Position numbers and translations under genes: made by a program. From Aequitasia blattaphilus (GTDB lineage: Bacteria; Bacillota; Clostridia; Lachnospirales; Lachnospiraceae), in contig NZ_JAMXOD010000013.1 in the NCBI RefSeq assembly GCF_024721305.1, forward strand, positions 40,798 through 104,797: a stretch of DNA of 64,000 nt, given 5' to 3'. Of the stretch, positions 1-8,426 are shown in pieces. The first letter of the stretch is position 1. Each line of letters starts with the position of its first letter. The notes below the pieces were generated by a model, which searched no databases, was not told the DNA's origin, and was given only the letters and a program-made list of their open reading frames with translations.

Positions 1-723
1 ACTGTGATTTTAACAGAAAAGGCAGCAAAGGAGTTGGGCGTCCAGGTAGGGGACACCGTAACTATAAAAGGTGTAGACGGCGAGCTTAAGGTGGGTAACA
101 TTGCAGAAAATTATCTGGGTCACTATATCTACTGCTCACCGACCTTGTACCAAAAGCTTTACAACGAGGAACCAACGTATAATACACTTCTCTTCACGGC
201 AAAGACGAAGGATGTAAAGGATATTGAAAAGACAGGGCAAAGACTGTTAGAGGAGGATCCACTTTTAAGCATCCGTTATACCAAGGATATGGGAAAAGAG
301 ATGGACCATATGCTAGAATCTTTGGACTTGGTAATTGTGGTACTGATAACAGCGGCTGCACTTTTGGCCTTTGTAGTTCTTTATAACCTCAATACGATTA
401 ATATTTCGGAGAGACGAAGAGAGCTTGCAACTATTAAAGTACTTGGATTTTATGATATGGAAGTTGGCGCCTATGTTTACCGGGAGAATATTATTTTAAC
501 CATAGTTGGAATTTTGGCGGGCATAGGAATCGGTATTTTTCTCCATCAATACATTGTTCAAACGGCAGAGGTTGAATACGTAATGTTTGGCAGGAGAATG
601 AAGGCAGCAAGTTATATCTATAGTATTTTATTTACTTTTGCATTTTCCTTTTTTGTCAATTTCGTAATGTTTTTCAAGCTTCGTAAGATTGACATGGTTG
701 AATCACTTAAGAGTAATGAATAA
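1..723 (+). CDS. FtsX-like ABC transporter permease, C-terminal part (5' end outside window)
   Basis: Reading frame 1 is open from the first base, so the gene starts upstream of the window. About 240 C-terminal residues are visible. Three hydrophobic segments (about residues 109-130, 163-185 and 203-228 of the visible part) follow an extracytoplasmic stretch. The motif ERRRELATIKVLGF after the first helix is the coupling segment typical of FtsX/MacB-type permeases, and the end DMVESLK is the usual family C-terminus. Such permeases work with a separate ATPase in lipoprotein export, peptide resistance or cell-wall control; the substrate cannot be read here. The gene ends 5 bases before the CIRCE element of htpG, which is followed by a T-run and could also act as its terminator. 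Confidence 0.85.
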   Translation, partial: TVILTEKAAKELGVQVGDTVTIKGVDGELKVGNIAENYLGHYIYCSPTLYQKLYNEEPTYNTLLFTAKTKDVKDIEKTGQRLLEEDPLLSIRYTKDMGKEMDHMLESLDLVIVVLITAAALLAFVVLYNLNTINISERRRELATIKVLGFYDMEVGAYVYRENIILTIVGILAGIGIGIFLHQYIVQTAEVEYVMFGRRMKAASYIYSILFTFAFSFFVNFVMFFKLRKIDMVESLKSNE

Positions 724-727
724 ATTG

Positions 728-754
728 TTAGCACTCGATTTCAAAGAGTGCTAA
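728..754 (+). promoter_or_regulatory. CIRCE operator (HrcA binding site) upstream of htpG
   Basis: A perfect 9-9-9 inverted repeat: TTAGCACTC (728-736), 9-base spacer, GAGTGCTAA (746-754). This is the exact CIRCE consensus bound by the heat-shock repressor HrcA. It lies just upstream of the -35 box of the htpG promoter. Six T residues follow the right arm, so the transcript of the upstream permease gene might also terminate here. Confidence 0.93.
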
Positions 755-761
755 TTTTTTG

Positions 762-790
762 TTGACTTTTATCTATTCCCGTATTATTAT
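762..790 (+). promoter_or_regulatory. Sigma-A-type promoter of htpG
   Basis: TTGACT (762-767) and TATTAT (785-790) are separated by 17 bases. The promoter sits between the CIRCE operator and the AGGAG ribosome binding site at 814-818. HrcA bound at 728-754 would flank the -35 region instead of covering the start site. Confidence 0.7.
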
Positions 791-829
791 ATGTTATAGC
801 ATATATAAGAGATAGGAGTGGTATTAAAA

Positions 830-2818
830 ATGGGAACGAAAAAAGGTAGTCTAAAAATTAATAGCGAAAACATTTTTCCAATTATAAAAAAGTGGGTTTA
901 TTCTGATCATGATATTTTTGCCCGTGAGCTGATATCAAATGGTACAGATGCCATTACGAAATTAAAGAAATTAGATATGATGGGAGAATATTCTCTGCCA
1001 GATGATTATAAAGGGAAAATTAAAGTTGAAGTAAATACGGAAGAAAAGAAATTAACTTTTACAGATAATGGATTGGGTATGACAGCAGAAGAAGTAGAAG
1101 AGTATATTACTCAAATTGCTTTTTCAGGTGCAACACAATTCCTTGAAAAATATAAGGACAAGACAACTGAAGATGATATGATTGGTCATTTTGGATTAGG
1201 ATTCTACTCTGCATTTATGGTGGCAGATGAAGTTCATATCGATAGTCTTTCCTATAAAGAGGGAGCAAAACCAGTACATTGGGTTAGTGATGGCGGTACG
1301 GAATATGAAATGGAAGAAGGAACAAAGGCTGAAATCGGGACAACGATAACTCTGTACATCAGCGACGCAAGTATTGAATTTGCAAATGAGTTCCGTATGA
1401 GAGAAGTCATTGAGAAATATTGTTCTTTTATGCCTGTTGAAATCTTTTTAAATAAAGAGAATGCAGAAGTTGAGTACGAAACAATCGACGAAGCAGACTT
1501 AAAGGATGAAGATGTGGTTGTGGAGAGAATCCATGACGAAGAGAAGGATGAAGACCAGGTTAAAATAGAGAAAAGACCGGTCTCAATCAGTGATACAACA
1601 CCTCTGTGGACCAAGCATCCAAATGAGTGTAGTGATGATGATTATAAGGATTTTTATCGAAAAGTTTTTATGGATTATAAAGAGCCACTGTTTTGGATTC
1701 ATTTGAACATGGATTATCCCTTCAATTTAAAGGGAATCTTGTATTTCCCAAGAATTAATACAGAGTACGAGTCTTTAGACGGTACCATAAAGCTTTATAA
1801 CAATCAGGTATTTATTGCCGATAATATAAAAGAAGTAATCCCAGAGTACTTAATGGTATTAAAGGGAGTAATTGATTGCCCGGATCTTCCGTTAAATGTA
1901 TCCAGAAGTGCATTGCAAAATGATGGATTTGTACAAAAGATTGCAGATTACATTTCAAAGAAGGTTGCTGATAAGCTTGCAGGAATGTGCAAAACAAAGA
2001 AGGCAGAGTATGAAGGATATTGGGATAACATTAGTCCATTTATCAAGTTTGGAAGCCTGAAAGATGAAAAGTTTGCAGATAAGATGAAAGATGCAATTCT
2101 GTATAAAAATCTTGAAGGAAAGTATCAAACTCTGACAGAGGTAGTGGAAGCAAATGGCGGTGTTATAGTAGAAGAAAAGAAAGAGACTGAAGAGACTGAA
2201 GACAGTGCAGAGGATATTAAGACCACAGTGTACTACGTAACAGACGAACAGCAGCAAGCACAGTATATCAATCTTTTCAAGAGCCAGGAAAAGGATGCTG
2301 TAGTCCTGACCCATCCAATCGATGCGTCTTTCATCACAATGGTGGAGCAAAAAAATAAGACGGTTCGTTTCCAAAGAATTGATGCCAGCATTACAGAGGA
2401 TGCAAAAGAAGAAATCAAAGAGGACGAAAAAGAAGAATTTAAAAAAGTATCAGATAGCTTGATTGAAATCTTCCGTAAAGCAATTGGAAATGAGAAATTG
2501 GATATTCGTATTGAAAAAATCAAAGATGAAAATATTGCCTCTATGGTAACACTTTCAGAAGAAAATAGAAGAATGCAGGAAATGATGAAATCCTATGGAA
2601 TGGATCAAATGGATATGTCTGGTCAGGAAACACTGGTACTAAATGCAAACCATCCATTAGTGAAATTTGTAGTAGAGCATAAGAGAAGCAAAAGCGTTCC
2701 TGTAATCTGTAAGCAGCTCTATGACCTTGCAATGCTTTCACATAAGCCATTAAGTGCAAGTGAGATGACAGAATTTGTCAATAGAAGTAACGAAATAATG
2801 ATGTTATTAACAAAATAA
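830..2818 (+). CDS. htpG: Chaperone protein HtpG (Hsp90)
   Basis: Cytosolic ATP-dependent Hsp90 chaperone of about 662 residues. The GHKL ATPase motifs are all present in the N-terminal domain: ELISNGTDAITKLK (Mg/ATP-binding Asn helix), DNGLGMT, the ATP-lid glycine motif GHFGLGFYSAF and GTTITLYI. The middle domain has the usual WTKHP and catalytic-loop region SRSALQN. The frame is open from a GTG at 818, but AGGAG at 814-818 is 11 bases from the ATG at 830, and family proteins begin near this Met, so 830 is preferred. A perfect CIRCE lies upstream, which predicts HrcA control. A charged insertion rich in Glu/Lys occurs at about residues 445-465. It appears monocistronic. Confidence 0.97.
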   Translation: MGTKKGSLKINSENIFPIIKKWVYSDHDIFARELISNGTDAITKLKKLDMMGEYSLPDDYKGKIKVEVNTEEKKLTFTDNGLGMTAEEVEEYITQIAFSGATQFLEKYKDKTTEDDMIGHFGLGFYSAFMVADEVHIDSLSYKEGAKPVHWVSDGGTEYEMEEGTKAEIGTTITLYISDASIEFANEFRMREVIEKYCSFMPVEIFLNKENAEVEYETIDEADLKDEDVVVERIHDEEKDEDQVKIEKRPVSISDTTPLWTKHPNECSDDDYKDFYRKVFMDYKEPLFWIHLNMDYPFNLKGILYFPRINTEYESLDGTIKLYNNQVFIADNIKEVIPEYLMVLKGVIDCPDLPLNVSRSALQNDGFVQKIADYISKKVADKLAGMCKTKKAEYEGYWDNISPFIKFGSLKDEKFADKMKDAILYKNLEGKYQTLTEVVEANGGVIVEEKKETEETEDSAEDIKTTVYYVTDEQQQAQYINLFKSQEKDAVVLTHPIDASFITMVEQKNKTVRFQRIDASITEDAKEEIKEDEKEEFKKVSDSLIEIFRKAIGNEKLDIRIEKIKDENIASMVTLSEENRRMQEMMKSYGMDQMDMSGQETLVLNANHPLVKFVVEHKRSKSVPVICKQLYDLAMLSHKPLSASEMTEFVNRSNEIMMLLTK

Positions 2819-2831
2819 ATAGAAATTACAA

Positions 2832-2859
2832 TGAGGTTGCGGCAAGTGCCACAACCTCA
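2832..2859. terminator. Hairpin between convergent htpG and a hypothetical gene
   Basis: TGAGGTTG (2832-2839) pairs with CAACCTCA (2852-2859), with an inner GGC/GCC pair and a short loop. There is no long T-run on either side, so termination would be weak or factor-assisted. Its place between two convergent genes supports a bidirectional terminator. Confidence 0.5.
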
Positions 2860-2866
2860 ATTAGTA

Positions 2867-3346
2867 TCATAGTATATCAAAGGGAATATCCAACTGATAG
2901 AAATAATCAAGAGCCCTGTGATCCCAGGCATGGTCTATGGATTTATCCAAAGAGAAGCTTTTAAGAGAAGTTCCTGTTGTACAATTAAGCTGTCCATTTT
3001 CGTAATGAAAATTAAGATATAAGCCAATAACTTCAGAAGGATCATAAGAAAGCTCATATTCAATTAAAAAGTTCGCAATTTCCTTTTTACTAAGAGTGAA
3101 GATGAAGCGAAAGTTAAGTGGAGTTTTTTTCCCTTTAATCAAGCTGAGGCAGTACCCCTTTAAAGCCTTCCATTTGGAATATTCCTCTTTGGGTAACTCA
3201 TCCAGATATTCTTTTTTGAGCCTTCCATTAAATGAGAAGGTATTGAAGGTGGTCACTTCACCCTCAATTAATAAAAATAAATCGAAACTATCCTTTAGTA
3301 AAAGGTGATTCATGGTTGTTTTTGTTTGCAGCGTTAAGGTTTTCAT
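2867..3346 (-). CDS. Conserved hypothetical protein (DUF5721-like)
   Basis: 159 residues, cytosolic, with no signal peptide or membrane segment. The pattern FLLIEGEVTTFNTFSFNGRLKKEYLD resembles small Lachnospiraceae proteins filed as DUF5721; I recall this family by pattern and could not check it. Function is unknown. It is convergent to htpG and divergent from the phosphopantetheinyl transferase. No Shine-Dalgarno sequence precedes the ATG, and an extended -10 box ends only six bases before it, so the mRNA is probably leaderless. Confidence 0.7.
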   Translation of the reverse strand: MKTLTLQTKTTMNHLLLKDSFDLFLLIEGEVTTFNTFSFNGRLKKEYLDELPKEEYSKWKALKGYCLSLIKGKKTPLNFRFIFTLSKKEIANFLIEYELSYDPSEVIGLYLNFHYENGQLNCTTGTSLKSFSLDKSIDHAWDHRALDYFYQLDIPFDIL

Positions 3347-3352
3347 GTCTGT

Positions 3353-3381
3353 ATTCTAACATGGATGACTTGTATTCACAA
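3353..3381 (-). promoter_or_regulatory. Promoter for the hypothetical gene, predicted to give a leaderless mRNA
   Basis: On the minus strand TTGTGA (3376-3381) and TAGAAT (3353-3358) are 17 bases apart. TG precedes the -10 at the extended -10 position (TGTTAGAAT). Six bases follow the -10 before the ATG at 3346, so the expected transcription start coincides with the A of the start codon. Confidence 0.6.
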
Positions 3382-3398
3382 TTAGCAAATGCTAGAAT
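3370..3398 (+). promoter_or_regulatory. Promoter of the phosphopantetheinyl transferase operon
   Basis: TTGTAT (3370-3375) and TAGAAT (3393-3398) are separated by 17 bases. Its -35 box abuts the -35 box of the divergent promoter (3376-3381), so the two polymerases would compete. The ribosome binding site GAGAGGG follows just before the ATG at 3414. Confidence 0.6.
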
Positions 3399-3413
3399 GA
3401 GAGGGATTTATAT

Positions 3414-4010
3414 ATGGTAAGAACTTATTATTTGAAGTGGAATTCCGATATTCTCTATAGTGATGTTGAAAAGTATGAGATCCTTCTTTCCAAACAAAGA
3501 AGAGAAAAGGTACATAAATACCTGCAGGAGAGTGATAAGATTACCTCGATATTAGGGGGATTGTTGATTCAAAGAGGACTTGATAAAGAGCGGGTGGAAT
3601 TTTATTTTAACTCACATGGTAAACCAAAAGCAAGACAGAGCAATCTGGAGTTCAATCTTTCGCACTCAGGAAACCATCTTTTGTGCAGTGTATCCAATGA
3701 AGGAGCGATAGGGGTGGATATTGAAAGAAAAAGAGAAGCACCCTTGCCTCTGATGAAGAGATACTTTCATCCGGAGGAGATAGAATATGTAGATGGGAAA
3801 AAGAAGTTTTTTGAAATCTGGACAAAAAAGGAAGCCTATGTAAAAATGACAGGAGAAGGTTTAACGAAGGAGTTGTCGGGAATCAATACCTTTCGTATTC
3901 CGGCGTTTTTTCAAACAGAGGAGACAAAGGAGACAATCTATACTTTATGTATGAGGAAGGAACCAAAAGAAATGGTGTTTGTTGAAGTGAAACTGGAGGA
4001 TTTAATATGA
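3414..4010 (+). CDS. 4'-phosphopantetheinyl transferase superfamily protein (Sfp-like)
   Basis: Transfers the phosphopantetheine arm of CoA to a serine of a carrier protein. The 198-residue protein carries the family signatures: FNLSHSG near residues 80-86, GVDIE at 100-104 with Mg-binding D102 and E104, and the W-x-x-KEA motif at 136-141 (E140). Sfp/Gsp-type enzymes are about 220-240 residues, so this is a short member. No polyketide, peptide synthetase or fatty-acid gene is adjacent, so the target carrier is unknown. Its stop overlaps the start of the pseudouridine synthase gene (ATGATG at 4007-4012). Confidence 0.88.
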   Translation: MVRTYYLKWNSDILYSDVEKYEILLSKQRREKVHKYLQESDKITSILGGLLIQRGLDKERVEFYFNSHGKPKARQSNLEFNLSHSGNHLLCSVSNEGAIGVDIERKREAPLPLMKRYFHPEEIEYVDGKKKFFEIWTKKEAYVKMTGEGLTKELSGINTFRIPAFFQTEETKETIYTLCMRKEPKEMVFVEVKLEDLI

Positions 4011-4762
4011 TGCGTTTAAATAAGTATTTAAGCGAGTCAGGTATCTGCTCCAGAAGAGAGGCTGATAAGCTGATTAAGGCAGGGCAAATATATGTAAACG
4101 GGGAAAAAGCCGATTTGGGTATGCAGGTAGATGATACAATGGATATATCCATTGGAAAGAAACGCATTATTAACCGCAAGGAAAAAATTGTGTTGGCTTT
4201 TTATAAGCCACGAGGAATTGTATGTACCGAAAACCCCAGAGAACGAAAAAACATTATTCGTTACATCAATTATCCGATCCGAATCACGTATGCAGGGCGG
4301 CTGGATAAAGAATCAGAAGGTTTAATGATTATGACCAATGACGGCGATTTGATTCATGAAATTATGAAAGCAGGTCACCAACACGAGAAAGAATATCGTG
4401 TCACGGTAAACGAAGAAGTGACAGATGAATTTATAAAGAATCTCTCTAAAGGAGTTCATATTCAAGATGATGAGAAAGAAATTGATACCATAACAAGAAA
4501 AGCAGTGGTGAAAAAAGTGGGGAAATATACTTTTGACATCATATTAACCCAGGGCATAAACAGACAGATTAGAAGAATGTGTGAAAGCCAGGGGTATAAG
4601 GTCACGAAGTTAAAGCGAACCAGAGTCATGAATATTACTTTAAAGGATTTGGCAGTTGGAAAATACAGAAAATTAACAACACAGGAGTTGGATGAATTAT
4701 ATGAAAAAATCGAAGAAAGCAAGAATGGAAGAGCTTGTCAGTCTCCTTACGAAAGCCGCTAA
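4007..4762 (+). CDS. RluF/RsuA-family rRNA pseudouridine synthase
   Basis: Isomerises a uridine in rRNA, most likely in 23S rRNA as in RluF. An N-terminal S4 RNA-binding domain (residues 2-60, RLNKYLSESGICSRREADKLIKAG) is followed by the catalytic domain with YKPRG and the active-site motif GRLDKESEGL (Asp about residue 100). The later QGINRQIRRM motif is also typical. Two ATG codons at 4007 and 4010 both suit the GGAGGA at 3995-4000. The 3' end overlaps ligA by about 70 bases. The last dozen residues are probably not conserved. Rsu-like specificity cannot be excluded. Confidence 0.87.
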   Translation: MMRLNKYLSESGICSRREADKLIKAGQIYVNGEKADLGMQVDDTMDISIGKKRIINRKEKIVLAFYKPRGIVCTENPRERKNIIRYINYPIRITYAGRLDKESEGLMIMTNDGDLIHEIMKAGHQHEKEYRVTVNEEVTDEFIKNLSKGVHIQDDEKEIDTITRKAVVKKVGKYTFDIILTQGINRQIRRMCESQGYKVTKLKRTRVMNITLKDLAVGKYRKLTTQELDELYEKIEESKNGRACQSPYESR

Positions 4763-6668
4763 GGCTTACTATGTGGATGCAGAAGAAATCATGAGTAATT
4801 ATGCTTATGATCAGCTTTATGATGAATTACTGGAGCTGGAAAAAGAGACAGGAATCGTTCTCGCCCAAAGTCCAACGCAAAATGTTGGTTATGAAACCAT
4901 GAGTGAGCTTCCCAAAGAAAGACATGAAAGTCCAATGCTTTCCCTGGATAAAACGAAAGAAGTCACTGATTTGATTGAGTTTGCAGGAAATCAAAAAGTT
5001 CTGGTTTCCTGGAAATTAGATGGACTTACTATTGTACTGACCTATCGAGAGGGAGTCCTCTATAAAGCGGTTACTCGAGGGAATGGCGAAGTAGGTGAAG
5101 TGGTGACGAATAATGCAAGAGTATTTAAAAATCTCCCCCTTCAAATCCCTTATAAGGATGAGCTGGTGTTAAGAGGGGAAGCGATTATTACTTATTCTGA
5201 TTTTGAAAAAATAAATGAAGAGATTGACGATGTGGACGCAAAATATAAAAATCCCAGAAATCTTTGCAGTGGTTCGGTACGTCAATTAAATAATGAAATA
5301 ACGGCAAAACGAAACGTTCGTTTCTTTGCTTTTACCTTGGTGAAAGCCGAAGGTGTTGACTTTCACAATTCAAGAGAGAAGCAGCTGCAATGGATAAAAG
5401 AGCAGGGTTTTGAAATCGTGGAATATGAAAGTGCGGCTGGTGATACCCTTTCGAAAGAAGTTCTTAAGTTTTCGGAAAAAATCACAGACAATGATTTCCC
5501 TTCCGATGGTCTTGTGTTAACATATGATAACATAGCCTACGGAAGTTCTTTGGGGGCAACCTCAAAGTTTCCAAGAGATTCCTATGCTTATAAATGGGAA
5601 GACGAGACGAAAGAGACTACTTTGACAACCATTGAGTGGAGCCCCTCCAGAACAGGACTTATCAACCCGGTTGCAATTTTTGAACCAGTTGAACTGGAAG
5701 GAACGACAGTAAGCAGAGCCAGTGTCCACAATATTAGTGTTATGGAAGAATTGGAGCTGGGGGTTGGAGACCGAATCCAGGTTTATAAGGCCAATATGAT
5801 TATCCCTCAGATTTCAGAAAATTTGACAAGAAGTGGTGTAAAGGATATACCAGTCCAATGTCCAGTCTGTCAGGGAGAGACAAAGATTCAGAAGGAAGGG
5901 AATGCAAAAACCCTGTTTTGCCCGAATCCGAACTGTCAGGCGAAGCACGTGAAGTCTTTTTCTTTGTTTGTAAGCAGAAATGCGCTGAATATAGAAGGTC
6001 TTTCAGAAGCAACCTTGACCAAGTTTATTCAAAAAGGCTTTATCAAAGAATATCGAGATGTTTTTCATTTGGATCGATATGAAAATGAGATAAAAGAGAT
6101 GGAAGGATTTGGAGAAAAATCCTATGTGAATTTAATCGACAGTATACAGAAAGCAAAGCATACAACTTTGCCCAGACTAATTTATGGCTTGGGAATTGCA
6201 GGAATTGGAATTGCAAATGCAAAATTAATCTGCAAAGAGTTTCGCTATGACATAGATAAGATAGTGGATGCCTCTAAGGATACATTAGTGGCGATACATA
6301 CGATTGGAGAGATACTGGCAAATGCTTTTGTAGAATATTTTTCAGACGAGACTAAAAGGAGAGCTTTTTTTGACTTGATAAAAGAATTGGAGATTGAAAA
6401 ACCGGAAGCTCCCAAAGAACAGATATTTGAACAAAAGAATTTTGTGATTACAGGAAGTGTAAATCATTTCCAGAATCGTAATGAAATGAAGGAAGTAATT
6501 GAAAGCCGAGGGGGCAAAGTGACAGGGTCTGTCACTTCGAAAACCGATTACTTAATAAATAATGACACACACTCAACATCTTCAAAGAATAAGAAGGCAA
6601 AGGATTTAAATATCCCAATTATATCAGAGGAAGATTTTCTGAAAATGATGGCCCAGGATGATGAGTAG
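4692..6668 (+). CDS. ligA: NAD-dependent DNA ligase LigA
   Basis: Seals nicks in replication and repair using NAD+. The 658-residue protein has the normal family length and order: Ia domain, adenylation domain with the KxDG nucleophile (K108 in KLDG), OB fold, four-cysteine zinc finger (CPVC then CPNPNC near residues 391-418), HhH repeats and a C-terminal BRCT domain (from about residue 580, FVITGSVNHFQNRNEM). AGGAG at 4683-4687 lies 4 bases from the ATG at 4692 and 13 bases from a second in-frame ATG at 4701, so the exact start is uncertain. It overlaps the 3' end of the rluF-like gene, which implies an operon. Confidence 0.96.
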   Translation: MNYMKKSKKARMEELVSLLTKAAKAYYVDAEEIMSNYAYDQLYDELLELEKETGIVLAQSPTQNVGYETMSELPKERHESPMLSLDKTKEVTDLIEFAGNQKVLVSWKLDGLTIVLTYREGVLYKAVTRGNGEVGEVVTNNARVFKNLPLQIPYKDELVLRGEAIITYSDFEKINEEIDDVDAKYKNPRNLCSGSVRQLNNEITAKRNVRFFAFTLVKAEGVDFHNSREKQLQWIKEQGFEIVEYESAAGDTLSKEVLKFSEKITDNDFPSDGLVLTYDNIAYGSSLGATSKFPRDSYAYKWEDETKETTLTTIEWSPSRTGLINPVAIFEPVELEGTTVSRASVHNISVMEELELGVGDRIQVYKANMIIPQISENLTRSGVKDIPVQCPVCQGETKIQKEGNAKTLFCPNPNCQAKHVKSFSLFVSRNALNIEGLSEATLTKFIQKGFIKEYRDVFHLDRYENEIKEMEGFGEKSYVNLIDSIQKAKHTTLPRLIYGLGIAGIGIANAKLICKEFRYDIDKIVDASKDTLVAIHTIGEILANAFVEYFSDETKRRAFFDLIKELEIEKPEAPKEQIFEQKNFVITGSVNHFQNRNEMKEVIESRGGKVTGSVTSKTDYLINNDTHSTSSKNKKAKDLNIPIISEEDFLKMMAQDDE

Positions 6669-6680
6669 TTAGGAGGAGCT

Positions 6681-8075
6681 ATGTCAGAGAAAGATCAGGA
6701 AGAAATTATTGTAGAAGATATAAAAGAAGAAAAACAGGAAGATGAGTATGAAAAGGTATGTTTCATATGTCACAGACCAGAAAGTGTAGCAGGGAAAATG
6801 ATTGATCTTCCCAATAATATTTCCGTATGCAATGATTGTATGCAAAAAAGCTTTGATGCAATGAAGGGTGGGAATATGGATTATTCCCAGCTGCTGAACA
6901 ATCAGAATTTCCAAATGTTTAGCATGCAGGATATGGAGCAAAATGTTCCGAAAAGCCAGAAACTTAAGAAAAAGAAGACAGAAGAAGAGGTTGAGCCTCT
7001 GATTGACATTAATAATCTGCCGGCACCTCATAAGATTAAGGGAAGCTTGGATGAATACATTATCGGACAGGAACATGCGAAGAAAGCCATATCTGTTGCG
7101 GTTTATAATCATTACAAAAGAGTGGCAACAGACACGATGGATGAAATTGAAATCGAGAAATCAAACATGCTTATGATTGGTCCAACGGGTTCTGGAAAGA
7201 CCTATCTTGTAAAGACTTTAGCAAAGCTTTTAGATGTTCCTCTTGCGATTACGGATGCCACTTCTCTAACAGAGGCAGGTTACATAGGGGATGATATTGA
7301 AAGTGTGGTTTCCAAACTTTTGGCTGCTGCAGATAATGATGTACAGAAGGCAGAGCAGGGAATTATCTTCATCGATGAAATTGACAAGATTGCCAAGAAG
7401 AAAAATTCCAGTCAAAGGGATGTAAGCGGTGAATCGGTACAGCAAGGAATGCTAAAGCTTCTGGAAGGAAGTGATGTGGAGGTACCGGTAGGGGCAAATA
7501 GTAAAAATGCTATGGTTCCTCTCACTACGGTAAGTACAAAAAATATTTTGTTTATTTGTGGAGGAGCATTTCCGGATTTAAGTAATATTATTCAGGAACG
7601 TCTTACAAAGCAGGCATCCATTGGTTTTGGAGCGGATTTAAAAGATAAGTACAAGAATGATAAAAACATTCTTTCCAGAGTTGCCATGGAGGATTTGCGT
7701 GGATTTGGTATGATACCGGAGTTCTTGGGAAGACTGCCAGTTGTGGTAACTTTAGAAGGTTTGTCAGAAGATATGTTAGTTGAAATATTAAAGGAGCCAA
7801 AGAATGCCATACTTAAGCAATACCAGAAGCTTTTGGCTTTGGACGAGGTAAAGCTGGAGTTTAATGAAGAGGCTCTTCATGCAATTGCTCGAAAAGCAAT
7901 GAAAAAAGATACAGGAGCCAGAGCCCTTCGGGCAATTATCGAGGAGTTTATGTTGGATATTATGTATGAGATTCCGAAGGATGATAATATTGGGCAGGTA
8001 GTTATTACAAAGGAATACATTGAAGGAACCGGAGGTCCAGTGATTAAGCTTAGAAACCAGAATGTTCATGGATAG
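6681..8075 (+). CDS. clpX: ClpX-type ATP-dependent unfoldase (AAA+)
   Basis: Unfolds proteins and feeds them to ClpP. The N-terminal zinc domain has paired cysteines C27/C30 and C50/C53. The AAA+ core has Walker A GPTGSGKT (167-174) and Walker B IIFIDE (228-233). The ClpP-binding tripeptide IGF is present in KQASIGFGADL, so docking to ClpP is expected. At 464 residues it is longer than usual (about 420) because of an acidic N-terminal extension (residues 1-25) and a Lys/Glu-rich linker between the zinc domain and AAA+ core. No clpP or tig is adjacent, so this may be a second ClpX copy. Strong AGGAGG at 6670-6675. Confidence 0.92.
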   Translation: MSEKDQEEIIVEDIKEEKQEDEYEKVCFICHRPESVAGKMIDLPNNISVCNDCMQKSFDAMKGGNMDYSQLLNNQNFQMFSMQDMEQNVPKSQKLKKKKTEEEVEPLIDINNLPAPHKIKGSLDEYIIGQEHAKKAISVAVYNHYKRVATDTMDEIEIEKSNMLMIGPTGSGKTYLVKTLAKLLDVPLAITDATSLTEAGYIGDDIESVVSKLLAAADNDVQKAEQGIIFIDEIDKIAKKKNSSQRDVSGESVQQGMLKLLEGSDVEVPVGANSKNAMVPLTTVSTKNILFICGGAFPDLSNIIQERLTKQASIGFGADLKDKYKNDKNILSRVAMEDLRGFGMIPEFLGRLPVVVTLEGLSEDMLVEILKEPKNAILKQYQKLLALDEVKLEFNEEALHAIARKAMKKDTGARALRAIIEEFMLDIMYEIPKDDNIGQVVITKEYIEGTGGPVIKLRNQNVHG

Positions 8076-8083
8076 GAGGAGGT

Positions 8084-8371
8084 ATGAGTATGCAGGAATT
8101 TATCGATGATTTAGGAAAACGGGTAATGAGTGTAGCGAAAGATGTAGGAGAAAAGGCGGAAGAAGTGATTGGAATTCAAAAGCTAAAAAGTGATATTCGT
8201 TCTCTGGAAAGAGGGAATAACCGTGACCTTCTACACATTGGAAAAATGGTTTATGAAAAGTTTAAAGATGGAGAAACAGTGGATTTGAATTACATAACTC
8301 TTTGTGAAGGAATTGAGCAAAGGGAAGAAGAAATCGAGAAAAAAGAAGAAGAAATTGATAGTATGAAATAA
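8084..8371 (+). CDS. Small coiled-coil hypothetical protein
   Basis: 95 residues, highly charged, predicted helical throughout. The C-terminal third is a Glu/Lys coiled coil (REEEIEKKEEEIDSMK). There is no cysteine pair beyond one Cys, no membrane segment and no catalytic motif I recognise. It follows the ClpX-type gene after 8 bases and is probably co-transcribed. AGGAGG at 8077-8082 lies 7 bases from an ATG at 8090, which may be the true start (MQEFIDDLG) in place of 8084. A terminator follows. Confidence 0.75.
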   Translation: MSMQEFIDDLGKRVMSVAKDVGEKAEEVIGIQKLKSDIRSLERGNNRDLLHIGKMVYEKFKDGETVDLNYITLCEGIEQREEEIEKKEEEIDSMK

Positions 8372-8381
8372 CAATAGAATT

Positions 8382-8420
8382 CCCCTCGGCCAGATGTAAA
8401 TGGCGGAGGGGAGTATTTGT
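8382..8420 (+). terminator. Intrinsic terminator after the coiled-coil gene
   Basis: CCCCTCGGCCA (8382-8392) pairs with TGGCGGAGGGG (8401-8411) with one mismatch and an 8-base loop, followed by ATTTGTTTTT. It separates the plus-strand operon from the convergent dehydrogenase gene. Confidence 0.75.
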
Positions 8421-8426
8421 TTTTCG

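Noticed and set aside
728-760. The htpG CIRCE interpreted only as a transcription terminator
   Set aside because: The hairpin plus T-run is terminator-like, but an exact match to the CIRCE consensus before a chaperone gene is far better explained as an operator; a dual role remains possible.
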